DNA of 64,000 bases, from the NCBI GenBank assembly GCA_018881555.1, contig JACAXG010000076.1:1229993-1293992 (forward strand), read 5' to 3'. Within the stretch, counting starts at the first letter, position 1. Every line of letters begins with the position of its first letter. The notes below the pieces were generated by a model. The model had not been told where the DNA came from. It ran no database searches and worked only from the letters and a program-made list of their open reading frames with translations. This stretch comes from Amblyornis subalaris (Eukaryota; Chordata; Aves; Passeriformes; Ptilonorhynchidae). This document shows, piece after piece, positions 51,201 through 62,560 of the stretch. A program made the position numbers and the translations under genes.

Positions 51201-52394
51201 TCCCAGAATCTTTGCCCAGACTTGGGCAAGACTTGGCATCAGCTTCTTGCTCAATCACAGGCTGCAAAGCTATATTACAGACTATCTTTTTGTTAGTTTT
51301 CATTTCCAGAGGAAGGACAGCAAAAAATGACTGATGAAACACATGGAAATGATNTGGGAAGGCAAAAGAAATAGTCGGTGGAAACGCAGTTTCTGTAGGC
51401 TGGAGGTTGTAATCAGAAACCAATATTTGGAACCTGTGCACGCTGATCTCATGTCTGCTCGTCCCCTGTGCCAGGGGTACACAGATGGGCCACATCGCTG
51501 TCTGTGATGGCAGTTAGGCAAAAACCTGATTTGGACAACATTTTGACAGTGTGATGGGCTCAGGTGGAGCTCCAAAGCATTGGGTGGCTCCAGAGGCACA
51601 GCCACCCCCTGGGCCAAGGCATTCAACCACAGGGGCTGTACCACAGCTGCCAGATTTGTCCTGTGAATTCACCAAGGCAGAGCTGATAAGAACATAAATG
51701 TGTGTCTTGAACTCATTCCTTCCTTCAGTCACCAAGGAGAGCCAGTAAGATCTGTACACNGAGAGCCACTGGGAGAATCTGGGGTTTTAGCTCTGTGTAG
51801 GGAAGGATTCGTCTCTGGCTGTCTGCTACAGGCTTCAGCCAAGGCAAATAATCCATGGATTAGAGCTCCTTATCATTGATACTCTGTATTGGGCCAATAT
51901 GCCCATGGAAAATCAATACCCTTTTCTAGGAACACTAAATTACCAAAGCCTGAGGATCCTCTCACTGGTTTTGAGTAGTAACCAAGGAACATTATATTCA
52001 CAGTAATTACAGTGCCCTGGATGGATAACAGCCTCGGTAGCTTTGTGTCACTGCAAGAAAAATACATGGTTATTTCTGTGTTTTCAGTGCTGCAGATCCA
52101 TTGTGGCTTCCCAGCATTAATCACCCCGAGATCTGTATGCACTGGAGAGAGGCATTGCTGAGATTTATCAGTTAAAACAGGTCACCACAGAGTGGAGTCA
52201 CACTTCCCAAATATTTGTGTTCCTCTTGTTTTGGCTTGCTACTTTTTTTTTCTCATAGCTACTGGGCTAAACTATGCAGGGGAAAAAAAATTCTTTCTTT
52301 AATGGAAAGCTTAATTACTTCTTTTTTTCTAGATGTAGTTGCAAAAATGTAACTTCCTGTTAAGTGCTGGATTATACAATGTAGTAAATTGATA
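48241..52394. other. Intergenic, no gene recognised
   Basis: Unique DNA with no repeats recognised. The last unresolved base of the window is at 52403, just beyond. Confidence 0.67.
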
Positions 52395-52960
52395 TAGTGG
52401 CANGTAAACAAGCTGTGTAAATATATATGCAGAGCCATGCCTTTTACAGGGACTTTTTTTCATCAATAGAAGAACTTGCACAGAAGTGGTATTCTTCAGA
52501 AATAATAATTTGCACAGTGTTATGCATTAGTACACTAAATGATACTGCACGGTCTGAATTTATTGATAGCAGGTTGCATATTTTAAGTACTATGCTTTGC
52601 TCAAATCAAAACCCCCAAAATATTTACTGGCCTTAGTTGCTACATAAATCCAGTTATTAGGCCAGAAAGAGCTGCTAACATCATACTAATCTGAGCAGAA
52701 ATCCATTAAATGCCCAGTGTATCTTTTTACCTAGTCCTTGAGAAAAGGAATTGTCAAATTGATAAATGCCATTCATGGCCCTCGTCCGCTCAGCTCTGGT
52801 TTTCCTGGGCAGAACGGTGGTATGAAGTACTTGTTTAATGAGTATGAAAGGTTGGGGGCAGAGTACAATTGCAGCAGAAATGGCAGTAATATAAATTTCT
52901 ATCTATTAGGCCTGCCAGTATTTGCTGCTTCGGTGGAAATAATTTTTAGGCTGGGTTCTG
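52395..52960. promoter_or_regulatory. Candidate conserved noncoding element, long
   Basis: About 565 bases of unique AT-rich DNA about 5.5 kb left of the LHX2 exon. It has many ATTA-type cores (GCATTAGTAC, AGTTATTAGG, CATACTAATC, TTTAATGAG, CTATTAGGCC). The longest continuous block of this kind in the window. It begins almost exactly where unresolved bases stop. Confidence 0.4.
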
Positions 52961-54684
52961 TCCTCAGCATGGACAACTCGCCTGCTGGAGGGAATTTGTC
53001 TGGCATGTGCTCCCTGCTGCGCGCGGCCGGAGCCGACTCCCGGCACAAAACCCGCACGCAACGGGGACAGCTCGAGGCTGGTCTCCACTGCACGCTGCTC
53101 CACGGAAGGAGTGGGAGCTCCCTAGAAACTTGTCAGAAGTGCAGCTGAGCCCAGGTGAAGATCCAGTCTTTTCCACAACTGCCCTTTCACACCTGATGCT
53201 TTTGGAAGTACAGATAGTGACACATGATGACGGATGCAACTCCATATTTAGTCCCTGTTCATGACACTAAGCCAGAGCTACCTTCAGTAAAAGAACCTAA
53301 AAATTACTCTATACCACCCCAAACACAAAAAGATGAGCTTTGGACATAGCTGACAAAATAAATGTTAGCAAAATGAGACATGGACATTGATTGCAATTAT
53401 AAATTATTGTAGTTAATTGCAAGTATACATTATTAGTTTCTCTGCTGCTCTCCAGGAGGTCAGCTTGCTTAATGACCACTTTCAGGGAACTTTCACACAT
53501 GGAGCACGTGGAGACTGGGAAGATGCCTTCTGAGCAGCAGGATGAGGGACAAACACTCTGTTAGCAGTGTATTTACACTGCATGTGTGTGCAGCCAAACA
53601 AATTACTGACAACTCACCGAATGTTCTGGCAGAATCTAACTTCCCCCAGCCCAGCTAAAGCCTGCAATGAACCACAGCCCCTCTCCCCACATGGGGAAGG
53701 GATGACCAAGAGCTCAGTCCTGCTGCTCCTCTTCATAACCATGGCAGCTTCCTGTGTGTCAAGGAAGGATTCTGTCTTTACAGTGATTTGCCAGTCCTAA
53801 GGTACTCTTAAAACATGCTTTTAGTATTAATTCCTTTGCTTTTCTTTAATTAGAATGGGAAGAGACCATGATCCGTAGAGCCCCTGCTGCCTGCAGGGTG
53901 ATGTGCTGTGCTGTACCAGCCCCTGGGCAGCCCTAAGTGCGAGGAAGGGAGGTGTGAACGATGGTGGGGGTTCTCTGTACTTAGTTGGTTAAGCAAAGAT
54001 ACTGCAGACTCAGACAAAATGATTTGAGGTAGGGCATTAAGCAAAGGTCCGATCAACTCACAGAACAGGACAGAAAGGAAGTGATAGTCCGGAAAGGGAG
54101 GTGCAATATCCCAGCCTTGGGAAGCAGGAATGCAGAGCTGCCAGGGGTTGGTGTGTGCACCAAGAGTGGAGCCACCGGAATTCACACCCAGCCAAGCTGG
54201 GCTGCTAATGGGCACTGGGCGTGCTGCACAGGTACTTCACCTGTAGCCTTTCCAGATGTAGGTGAAAGGCACCTCAGAAAAGCACAGGCCATTCCATTTA
54301 CAGACTGTGACTTCAGCTATGGATAAATTCATTGTTACCAGGAATGGTACAAATCCGCCTTATTCAGAAGGGGTGAATTCCTGTAGAAGTAGGAGAAACT
54401 ACACTGAAGTGCTGAGGTGACTGCAGGGGTGACAGTGCAGGAGCCGTGGGTGGTCACACTGGGGGAGGCACAGGAGAAGTGTTGGCCCCTGTCAGCACAG
54501 AGGGAGCAGGGAGCAGGGGCGTGTGAGCTCTGGCAGGAAGCTGATGGACCCATCAGTAACGTCAGCTGAGCCTACTGCCAGCAGCTCATGATGCATCCTG
54601 GAGAAGAACCAGGGTTAAAGACATAGAAAGTAGAGAAATGGGGAAAAAAGTCCTCCTTCAAAACTCTGGGCTTATCTCTTCACA
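52961..54684. other. Intergenic, no gene recognised
   Basis: Unique DNA with a brief CpG-containing patch near 53020-53070 (GCTGCGCGCGGCCGG). No exon seen. Confidence 0.65.
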
Positions 54685-54865
54685 CTGTCTTTGATGTTAT
54701 GACCCTTCCTAATGGTAATTCATGTCAAATTTCATTCTAAAAACAGCAACAGAATGGCGTAATTAGCTCTGGCTTGCTGAGGTTAGGAACAATAAAAATC
54801 ATAAATCACCTACTTTCAATTAAAATCCCTCTTTCCAAGCATTATTAAGTCACCAAAGACCATAA
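54685..54865. promoter_or_regulatory. Candidate conserved noncoding element with TAATTAG
   Basis: CTAATGGTAATTCATG, TAATTAG at 54760-54766, a SOX-like AACAATAAAAATC and GCATTATTAAG. It lies about 3.6 kb left of the LHX2 stop codon. Candidate proximal 3' enhancer. Confidence 0.38.
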
Positions 54866-57315
54866 GCACGTACACACACAACTTCTTGCAGTCACCTGGA
54901 TGTCTTTGCCATCATCACACCTAAGTACAAAGCCTGATTCTTATTTTGATTCATGTCTTTCTCCTTTTCCTTTAGATAAAGATTGTTCTTACAGGTGCCT
55001 AAGCTTCCTTCCAACAGACAAAAAATAGCAAACAGTTATAGGAAAGTAGCCTAATTATGTGGGGTTTTTTAACAGCCAGGAGGAAAAGATAGCTTGGGAA
55101 CCAAAATATCTTGGAGGCGCCTTCTGCATCCATAGTATATTTGATAAATTGACTTTTGCTTCTGGGGCACACATTCAGCTTCTTCATTAGTGTAAAGATC
55201 CTTGGTCTTCCATTCCCAAACTTAGATAATTTGAATAAAAAATAAGTTTTATGAAATGTAGCCATTAATAGAGTCAATAAATTTTAAGCTGTGATTACAT
55301 ATCACTTGCAGCAATCCCATCCCTCTCTGCTGTAGATCAAAATATATTCAGCATTCTTAAAATCAAATGTCCTTTCTCTGTTTGACAAGAACAATCCAGT
55401 GTGCTCGTGAGTACCAAGGTGACTTGAAAGTTTTTCTAGTATGTAATCCCCTCTTATATTCTGTATTGTGTATGAACTCAAAGACAAAATATCTGCATTA
55501 TCTTAAATAAACTAGGTAAAATGTATTTCAAAAAGCTTCTTGAGTCAAAAAGTAGCAAATCATTGTATGTATTTCCATATTTGTATAGTTTCATTATATT
55601 CTTGTTCTAAGTTACTATTAAGTCTCTTTCATATTTAAAAAATGAGCTACACACCTATCATGCAAAATGTAAAGAAGTATGTTCAACTAGTTCAAATTAG
55701 ATATACAGTAAAAATACACTTCCAAAGAAATATCATTTCCATTTTTGTTCATGTTTTTAACAGAATTTCAGACTAATACATCAAATGTGGAACTGTACAA
55801 GAATGTGAAGAAACATTAGGTTTGCAGTAGTAAAAAAATGTACAGCATTCAAAACCAACAAGCTCTAAACAACCAAACAATACCACAGGATTGAAACAGG
55901 GGACAACATAGGTCATTGGAGCCAGAGTGAATCCTAATGCACCTACATAAAGACCCTACATAGAATATTGTCTCTTATTTATATGCAAAATCCCTGATTT
56001 GATTAAACCAGACAATTTTTCTAATTGTCTCATATAGGTTTCAGATAAGATTAACATGAGAGTATTCCCCTTCATGAAGGTCAGGTGTTTGAAAAGGCAA
56101 TATTGAGAATTGAGTTGAAAGGTATTTCTATCCACATGGATTCAGGTAGTTAAGATACAAGATCACAAATAATAGCAGTACAATTTTAAAGAACCATTGG
56201 AATTGTTCTCCGCTGCATTTGCTGTAACACTTCAGATTTCAGGATTCAGCTTTTTAAAACTGTTTATAGGTTAATACACAGGGTTTTAATTATGGGCTGT
56301 AACCATTTAACAGTGGACCAAAATTGCCTTTTAAATCAAGAAAATATCCAACTAAGCATGAAAAAAAAATTAAAATCTGCAAGGTGATTGACAATGAACA
56401 GAAGGTTACAAACAGCAGAATCTCTGTGTTGGAACAGCTTTGAAAGGCAGATATGTACTCGGTTACAGTCCACCAACCAGCACAACGTCCTTTTTAGACA
56501 TTTGGATTACGAAGAAAAATGTCCTGGACAAACCTGTAACATTTATTAATTCAACACAAATTATCTTTTTTAATGTCTCATCATGGTGCATAAACTGAAC
56601 GAACTCCGCCAGCCTCTGGGTTTGGTGAGCACACCACAATCCCTCTCACAGATCTCAACTAGTTCCCATCTTTTGAGGACTATCTTGCTTTTCCCAGAGC
56701 TCACCTGTGGGTTTTTTTAAGCTGAAGTGTAAAAAAGGTTAATAAATGACCCAATTATGTCAGCTTTTCTATCCCACAGTCCTCATGCTCTCAAATCTCT
56801 CCCTGATCTCGATAGGAATTTGGCTTGCACAAGAATGGCAAATTTGCAGCTCAGAGGGCTGAATAAATGTAGCACTTCTAAAACCAAAACATTGTTAGGA
56901 AAGAGTCCAGCCTACAAAATCATCTTCAATGCCCTGAGAAGGGCAAAGAACACAAATCTTGGCATCTATCTTGCTGTTTATTTGGAATAATCTTTTAGTA
57001 ATTCTGATCCAATGGGAATGAGGGATTAGTTTTAGAGAGCTGGCCACGTACAACCCAACTGAAATAACTGACTGGAACGGGTTTGAAAAGGAACAACCAT
57101 CTGCATCTTATGTACCACTCCAAACCTCTAAACCTACTGGGCAAACAGGATAGTGTAGACTCGTTCTTATACATATTTAAACTTTGCTGAGGTATTTCTT
57201 TAATTACAGAAAAGCAACTTTAAAAACAATAGGAAAAAACCCTCAAAATATGAGTTATATTCTGCAGAGATTTTTGGGGAGAAGGAATTCAATTGTATTG
57301 AAAGGTCTTTAATCA
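54866..57315. other. AT-rich flank immediately downstream of LHX2
   Basis: Low-GC DNA without repeats, unresolved bases or coding signal. It contains several minus-strand AATAAA hexamers, so it could be a longer LHX2 3' UTR isoform, or conserved downstream DNA. Confidence 0.55.
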
Positions 57316-57332
57316 TTAAAGGAATAACCACT

Positions 57333-57376
57333 TTTATTTGTGTCAATAATATCATATTCTTCCTTGGCTTTTTATT
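57333..57376 (-). terminator. Paired candidate polyadenylation signals for LHX2
   Basis: Two AATAAA hexamers on the minus strand, at 57371-57376 and 57333-57338, about 1.1 kb after the stop. Having two signals within 45 bases makes this the more likely end of the main transcript. In AT-rich DNA such hexamers also arise by chance. Confidence 0.38.
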
Positions 57377-57945
57377 CCTTCAAAGCATTACAAAAAATGT
57401 AAGACTGTAACTTTATAAAACATAATTTTGCCTCGACTTTTCCCACCAGTGTTGTAAAATAACCTGAAACACATCTGCCTTTTTCCTAGAGAAAACCTTT
57501 CCCAGTGTCCACCTCCATGATGGACTGGCTGTGGCCACACAGCTGTGGGACTCCCCCCGGCCTCCTCCAGGACGTGAGATAAGCCACATCTTGCACAAAA
57601 GCAAGATTGTTTCATACATGCTGGCCAAAGTCAGGTTCCCTTCACGTAGCAAAATTAAGTTTAGTTCTTCAGTTTGTATTTTAACATTATCTCATAATTT
57701 CTACCTGGAACTAACATTATTTCTCTACAATGAAGATACCTAGACTGTTATACAAGCTGGATTTCTCACCCATACATACTTTGAGAACAGGAGGAATGTG
57801 TACATCATATTTAGGGTTTTTCCTAGGCAGATACTGTGTTTGAAGTGCAGTTTTGTAATCCTTTTAAATCCAGTCACCCTACCTCGATTGTGACACTAAT
57901 GTTAAACGTAACTGCAGCCATTACCAAGTAGTTTCCATAAGTGGT

Positions 57946-57951
57946 TTTATT
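57946..57951 (-). terminator. Candidate proximal polyadenylation signal for LHX2
   Basis: AATAAA on the minus strand, about 490 bases after the stop. No clear GU-rich element follows it, so it may be weak or unused. Confidence 0.3.
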
Positions 57952-58145
57952 ACTGGTTAGATTTTACAAATTCTGGTATTTGAACAGACTTCGACCTTAA
58001 AATTCTAAAACAACAAAGCAACCAATGAAAGGCTTAGGACTATTCAAAGTAACAAACTCTTTAACATTTTTGCCGTGGTCATAAATACACAGAGAAAAAG
58101 AGAGAAGTGAACATGGAATTCAAAGAATGTAGATAAAACAGTATA

Positions 58146-58153
58146 TAAGGCAC
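58146..58153 (-). promoter_or_regulatory. 8-mer miR-124 target site in the LHX2 3' UTR
   Basis: The minus strand reads GTGCCTTA, a perfect complement to miR-124 bases 2-8 with an A opposite base 1, the strongest canonical site class. It starts 284 bases after the stop codon in AT-rich surroundings, which favours accessibility. Lhx2 is an established miR-124 target in mouse retina and hippocampus, so the site also supports the gene assignment. The sequence match is certain; function in this species is inferred. Confidence 0.65.
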
Positions 58154-58437
58154 ATGGCAGTCTTTGAAAATACAGAAGCTTTAGCCAACTTAAATTAATT
58201 GCTGTTTCCCTTGCTCAGTCCACAAAACTGTACAGTTACACAAATGTTGTGTTGCAATAGATCTTCCAAGTTATTCTTCAGTCCATACTCCGTAATACCA
58301 GAACACTACATTTCCTTCTGTTTTTTAGGAGAGATCCTAATTGTGGTTAGTCAGTTGCTCAAAGCCTCTATTAAAATACACTTGGAATTTCAGCTAAGAA
58401 TAATTTCTTTTTTAAAGAAATTATTGAGAAAGAGTCA

Positions 58438-58725
58438 TCAGAAAAGATTTGTGAGAGTTGTCTGTGAAGGACTTCGAGATTCATGAACCTCAAGACTTCC
58501 GGGCACTGATGTCAAGACAGACGTCACAGTTGGCATAGTAGGATTAGTCAAGTCCGTTAAAGTAGTGGGAGTGCTGGATGGACTCATGGAGGCATTGGAT
58601 ATTTCTGAGGCAGGACCTGATGGGGTCCCTGCTTGGAGTGTTGAGTCTGAGGTCTTATCCACCCCTGTGTTTTCTTGACGTAAGAGGTTCCGTCTGAATT
58701 TGGCTCGAGCATTTTGAAACCAAAC
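58438..58725 (-). CDS. LHX2: LIM-homeobox transcription factor LHX2, last coding exon (partial gene)
   Basis: This exon encodes the last 95 residues plus stop of a nuclear LIM-homeodomain transcription factor. LHX2 acts in forebrain, eye, limb and hair-follicle development, binding TAATTA-type sites and recruiting LDB1 through its LIM domains. Seen here: an AG acceptor at 58726-58727, then phase 0 entry at homeodomain position 47. Trp48, Phe49, Gln50, Asn51 and Arg53 of the recognition helix follow, then the basic RRNLLRQEN stretch, a Ser/Thr/Pro-rich tail and the ending SPSQTTLTNLF. The length is exactly 288 bases with no frameshift or early stop. LHX2 is favoured over its paralogue LHX9 because the tail has NTGVDK, GTPSGPASE and PTVTSVLTSVPG; as I recall the family, LHX9 has a shorter tail without these. 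A few tail residues differ from my memory of the mammalian protein, so an LHX2-like duplicate is not excluded. LIM domains and homeodomain helices 1-2 lie on exons I could not find before 64000. Confidence 0.88.
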   Translation of the reverse strand, partial: VWFQNARAKFRRNLLRQENTGVDKTSDSTLQAGTPSGPASEISNASMSPSSTPTTLTDLTNPTMPTVTSVLTSVPGSLEVHESRSPSQTTLTNLF

Positions 58726-60299
58726 CTGAAATAGTTTGATATAACAGGGTAGCATTTAAAGAGCTGCAGTGTTTAAAAAAGCAAAAGCATAGTCACAAAT
58801 TCATCAATGCTGGGATTGGGAAAGATGTTTTTACTGGTAACATATTAAAAAAGTAGTCCTAGCCATGAGGAGCAGCCTCTGCCTGCAAAATATTCCTCCT
58901 TCCCTCTCCTTCGATCTTTGGAAACAGTCTGCCTGGGACGGGAGTGGACTAAGGAGGAAGGATGGGAATCTGTCTGCAAAGGGTATGGAAAAGGATGCTC
59001 AGAAATTTGGCAGCGTGCAGGAATCCTGACGGCCCTCGATCCCAGCAGCGTTTGTCTGGTGCACCTGATGAACACAAAATCTGGAGTTCATCCCCTTGTA
59101 TCTCATGTCCATCTCCCACCAAATCGCCGCTGGCACAGCCCAGGGCACGCTGCTTTCCCACGTGCTCCTGCTGGCCCAGGAGCCCCCTCACATCCCAGTG
59201 TCTGCAGTGCTCCCCTCTTCTAGAAGGGCCATCCCTCTTTCTTACTCTTCTTTCTCAAATGCTTCAGCTCCCTTTGCCTATGCCAGTTTCCTTTCTCAAA
59301 TGTTTTCAGTACTGGAATAATGTTGGGAAAAGAGGCTGGAATGGTATTAAAGACCCACATTGCATAAAAACTGTGATTTCAGCAGGAATTACATCCATGT
59401 ACAGAATTTTTCCCAAGGTCTTTACTTCTTGCATTCTTTGATTATCTGAGTGAAGGACAAAAGCTACGACTTCATCTTTCTCAGTTAAGTTTCAGTCTTT
59501 AGGTCCGATAATGCTTTCTACTGTCTGCAGGATTTGTTAAACGTAAAATATTTTTCTGAATTTTTTAAAAATAGATAAAATAAAACTTACTGTGAAACTT
59601 GCTGAAACCTAAGGAGAGCATATGACTTGGACTAAATTTGAAAATATTATTAATTACCCTGTGTTCCATGTGATATTTGTTGATACTGGGTGATTTTACT
59701 GCTACAAACTGGGTGAAACATCACTGTGCTTATTTATCCAAGATCTCTGTCATTGTTAACATTCTTTACAATGGTCTTGGTCTTGTTCCTACTGTCCTCA
59801 CGCTGGCCTGCTCTAAGGGATAGGACTGAGCCTTTCCATCCCAGATGCAATGAGCTTCATCCTCTCTGTATCTCTTGGAGAAAGGAGCAGGGTGAGTGCA
59901 GGGATCTGCACAGCTGGACAGAATCTCCATTGGATTCCCCCTCTGTGGTCTGTACAGGGAAACTGAGTGTGTGGGACTCCTGAGGACACAGCAGCCCGTG
60001 CAGAGATTCTGGTCCCTGGCTCTGAAGCTGCCTGGCCCTGCCCTGGGATGGGCTCTAGGCCGGAGCGCCAGGAGGGAGAGACACAGGAACACAAGCAGAG
60101 CTCCCCTGGCACTCGGAGCTGATGGACACTCCTTGGCTGCTTTGCCTCTCACTGCTTTTCTTCTCATCTAGGGATGCTCCAGCTGCAAATTCACCCTATT
60201 GAGCACTCTTCCTTCCCTGGAAAGCTTTCTCCCCCAGCCAAGGGCCTTTAATGTGCACACCCTGTCTCTCACACTCTCTCTAGGGAATGCCACAAGGAA

Positions 60300-60460
60300 A
60301 TAATCCTCAGGCACAAATTCATGGGCCATGCATAAATCACATCGCTACGGGTCCTTCTTTCTGAAAGCTCAGTATTTTAAACCAGTTTATGTTGGCATTC
60401 CCTTTGTTAAAACACTTCATTTAAAGGCTATTTATTGGTTTCATATACAACAAGAAAACA
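60300..60460. promoter_or_regulatory. Candidate conserved noncoding element in LHX2 intron
   Basis: Low-GC, non-repetitive block with ATGCATAAAT, a TTTAAAGG run and GGTTTCAT. Composition resembles deeply conserved enhancers around developmental transcription-factor genes. No alignment was possible, so this is inference from composition and position. Confidence 0.3.
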
Positions 60461-60659
60461 AAAGTTCTCCTAAACCAGCACAGGTAAAAATATTCTCATG
60501 ATTTTGTAACAGTCCAGTTTAGTGGTGAACCTGCTACAGGCCAGCAACGTGGTCAAAAAGAGGCAAAACCCAAAATGATATTTTTGCCTGACACATTCAC
60601 AAGCAGTGTCCTCTCGTGGGACTGCTCAGAGCCCCTGGTGTGCAGGGGACGAGTGAAGC

Positions 60660-60815
60660 CAATCACTTTGTTCTGGTTGTTTTAGCCGCAAAGTCTCAAG
60701 CGCCAACTGGTCAGGAACGGCAAAAAACAGCAATTGGAATATTTCTAGGATTTTTTACCTTTCAGTAAGAGATAATTTATACGTGTTCCACAAAATAATT
60801 TGGGGGTTGATTTCT
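60660..60815. promoter_or_regulatory. Candidate conserved noncoding element in LHX2 intron
   Basis: Contains a SOX-type CTTTGTTCT, AACAGCAATTGG with an E-box-like CAATTG, and ATAATTTAT, followed by a T-rich stretch. It is non-coding on both strands with no repeat signature. Candidate enhancer by composition only. Confidence 0.3.
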
Positions 60816-61199
60816 TTAAAATACCTTCTGGCAATTGTATAAAGGATAAAGCTGTGCTGTACAATGGGGTTTGGAGCTGGTCGCTGTCGCTGTGTATGTT
60901 CATGTAGCTACATCATAATTAAAACAGAACAGACAAACCACACATCCAGTTGCATTTAGACCTGCTTCTGCATAATTTCACACTTATGTTCATCGAAATA
61001 CCCAGTGTTTTATATTCAGTAGTCCCAAATATGAGAAACATTATACTGTTCCTAAATGTCCAGCTTAACAGAGAGAGAGGCTCTATGGTATTTTTTGGAA
61101 ACATATAGTACATAAAGTGAGCAAGATTCTTGGTGTTCATGTATTATCCTTTATCTTCCATTAATGTGAAAACCTGAGCTCAGCTGCCCTTACCAATGA

Positions 61200-61480
61200 C
61201 CATCCACACTGCTTTCAGGAGCTGCATGTATAACATGGTTCATTGTCTCTTTATTAGTGGTGATTCATGTTAGACATTGAAAATATCATATAATCTTGCA
61301 AGTATTGTTCAAAAATAGAGATTATATTAATGCTTTCACTTCCTTCCTCACTGGAATATTGTCAAGGGTAATCAGCTAATGGTTATGAGGCTCTTTAAAA
61401 TTGTCTAATAATAGATATTTGTATTATTACTGAAAATACATCTAATTATTTGTTAATTTAAATTCTGAAAATACCTTGTC
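61200..61480. other. AT-rich intronic stretch with TAAT motifs
   Basis: Strongly AT-rich, with repeated TAAT cores (for example AGCTAATGG, TCTAATAATAG, TCTAATTATTTG). It could be an autoregulatory or homeodomain-bound region, or simply AT-rich intron. No coding content. Confidence 0.25.
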
Positions 61481-62429
61481 TTATGAGAGAAAGGCATAAC
61501 ATTGTTATAGCCATAGTGACATCCTGTTATGTGCTCAAGATCTGTCGATACTCAGCAAAGGCTTCACGTTAGAGAGTAGTGAAAGGTGAGCACTCTTGTT
61601 CCGTGAGCCGTGGGGCTGCTCCTGCTGCCCTGGCCGTTATTCCAGCTGGGACCAGCCACGTGCAGGGCTGCAGCCGGGGCTGCCTAGGCTGGAGGGCAGC
61701 ACAGCCGGGCGCTCTCGTGGGCAACTGGGGCCCTGCACCTGCAAGGGCATGGCAGAAATAACCACCCAAACACACAGAACTGAAAGAATCCTTCCAGAAG
61801 GACTTATCTCACATCAATTACACAATTAGGAATCTGGTCTTCAGGACTGAGGAATAAACAAAATCATTGGGAAGTATTTAGTGGGTTTCTGTCCAACTGT
61901 ATCAGTACAAGGCTGAGCTGTTTCAAATCAAAGGGGAAAATACGGCCCAAAACTCCCACTGAAAAATAAAAAGCAGCTGCAAGACCCACCACTGATGCTC
62001 CCAAACTCCGGTGAGCAGGGCTGGATGCCTGACGCTGGGCACTCAGCAGTTAGGCAGAATAATATTTACTGAGGTGAAAATATTGCACTATCTCATCAGC
62101 AATCTGTGCAGCCAATTCTTTGTCTCCACCAAGGCAAATAGGAATAAAGTAACATCTCCATATGACAGGGGAGTATTGAAAATAAACACACCAAGTGTTG
62201 TGAGGGATTTGGATACTGCGGCGAATGGCATCGTCACCTTAGATAACTTTATTTTCTGGCTTGTAACACCTCCATTGCTGCATCTGTTACATATTAGCTG
62301 TGTAAACAGCTTCTGCTAGAAACAAATTTTTAAACCCGAATTTGCTCATTCACACAGCTACCTGGAGACCTTTAGATTCTCTGAATTTCACTAACTAGTA
62401 AGTGGAGAAACAAAATATAGAGGATGTAG

Positions 62430-62560
62430 CGCCACAAAGCAGACTACACTGACTCATTGCACACGCATTGTGATTACTCTGCTGTAATAAGTAACTGTAC
62501 CGTCAAAGGGATGTTTAATGAATAGGGGCTCGGGAAGAGCCTGCAGCCTAACGTAAACTT
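62430..62560. promoter_or_regulatory. Candidate conserved noncoding element in LHX2 intron
   Basis: Includes GCATTGTGATTACTC (SOX-like ATTGTG beside a paired/homeodomain-like GATTA), TGTAATAAGTAAC and TTTAATGAATAGG. Dense homeodomain-type cores in unique sequence suggest a possible intronic enhancer. No conservation data. Confidence 0.32.

Larger units (their letters stand above)
57316..58437 (-). other. LHX2: LHX2 3' untranslated region (probable extent)
   Basis: AT-rich sequence directly after the stop codon, with no coding potential. Its left edge is inferred from two AATAAA hexamers on the minus strand near 57.35 kb. A nearer hexamer at 57946-57951 would give a UTR of about 0.5 kb instead. 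It holds one 8-mer miR-124 site. Transcript data would be needed to fix the end, and the UTR could extend further, since other minus-strand AATAAA hexamers occur at 56977-56982 and 56542-56547. Confidence 0.5.

Noticed and set aside
58438..58725. Assignment to LHX9 instead of LHX2
   Set aside because: The recognition helix is shared, but the longer tail with NTGVDK, GTPSGPASE and TSVLTSVPG is LHX2-type.
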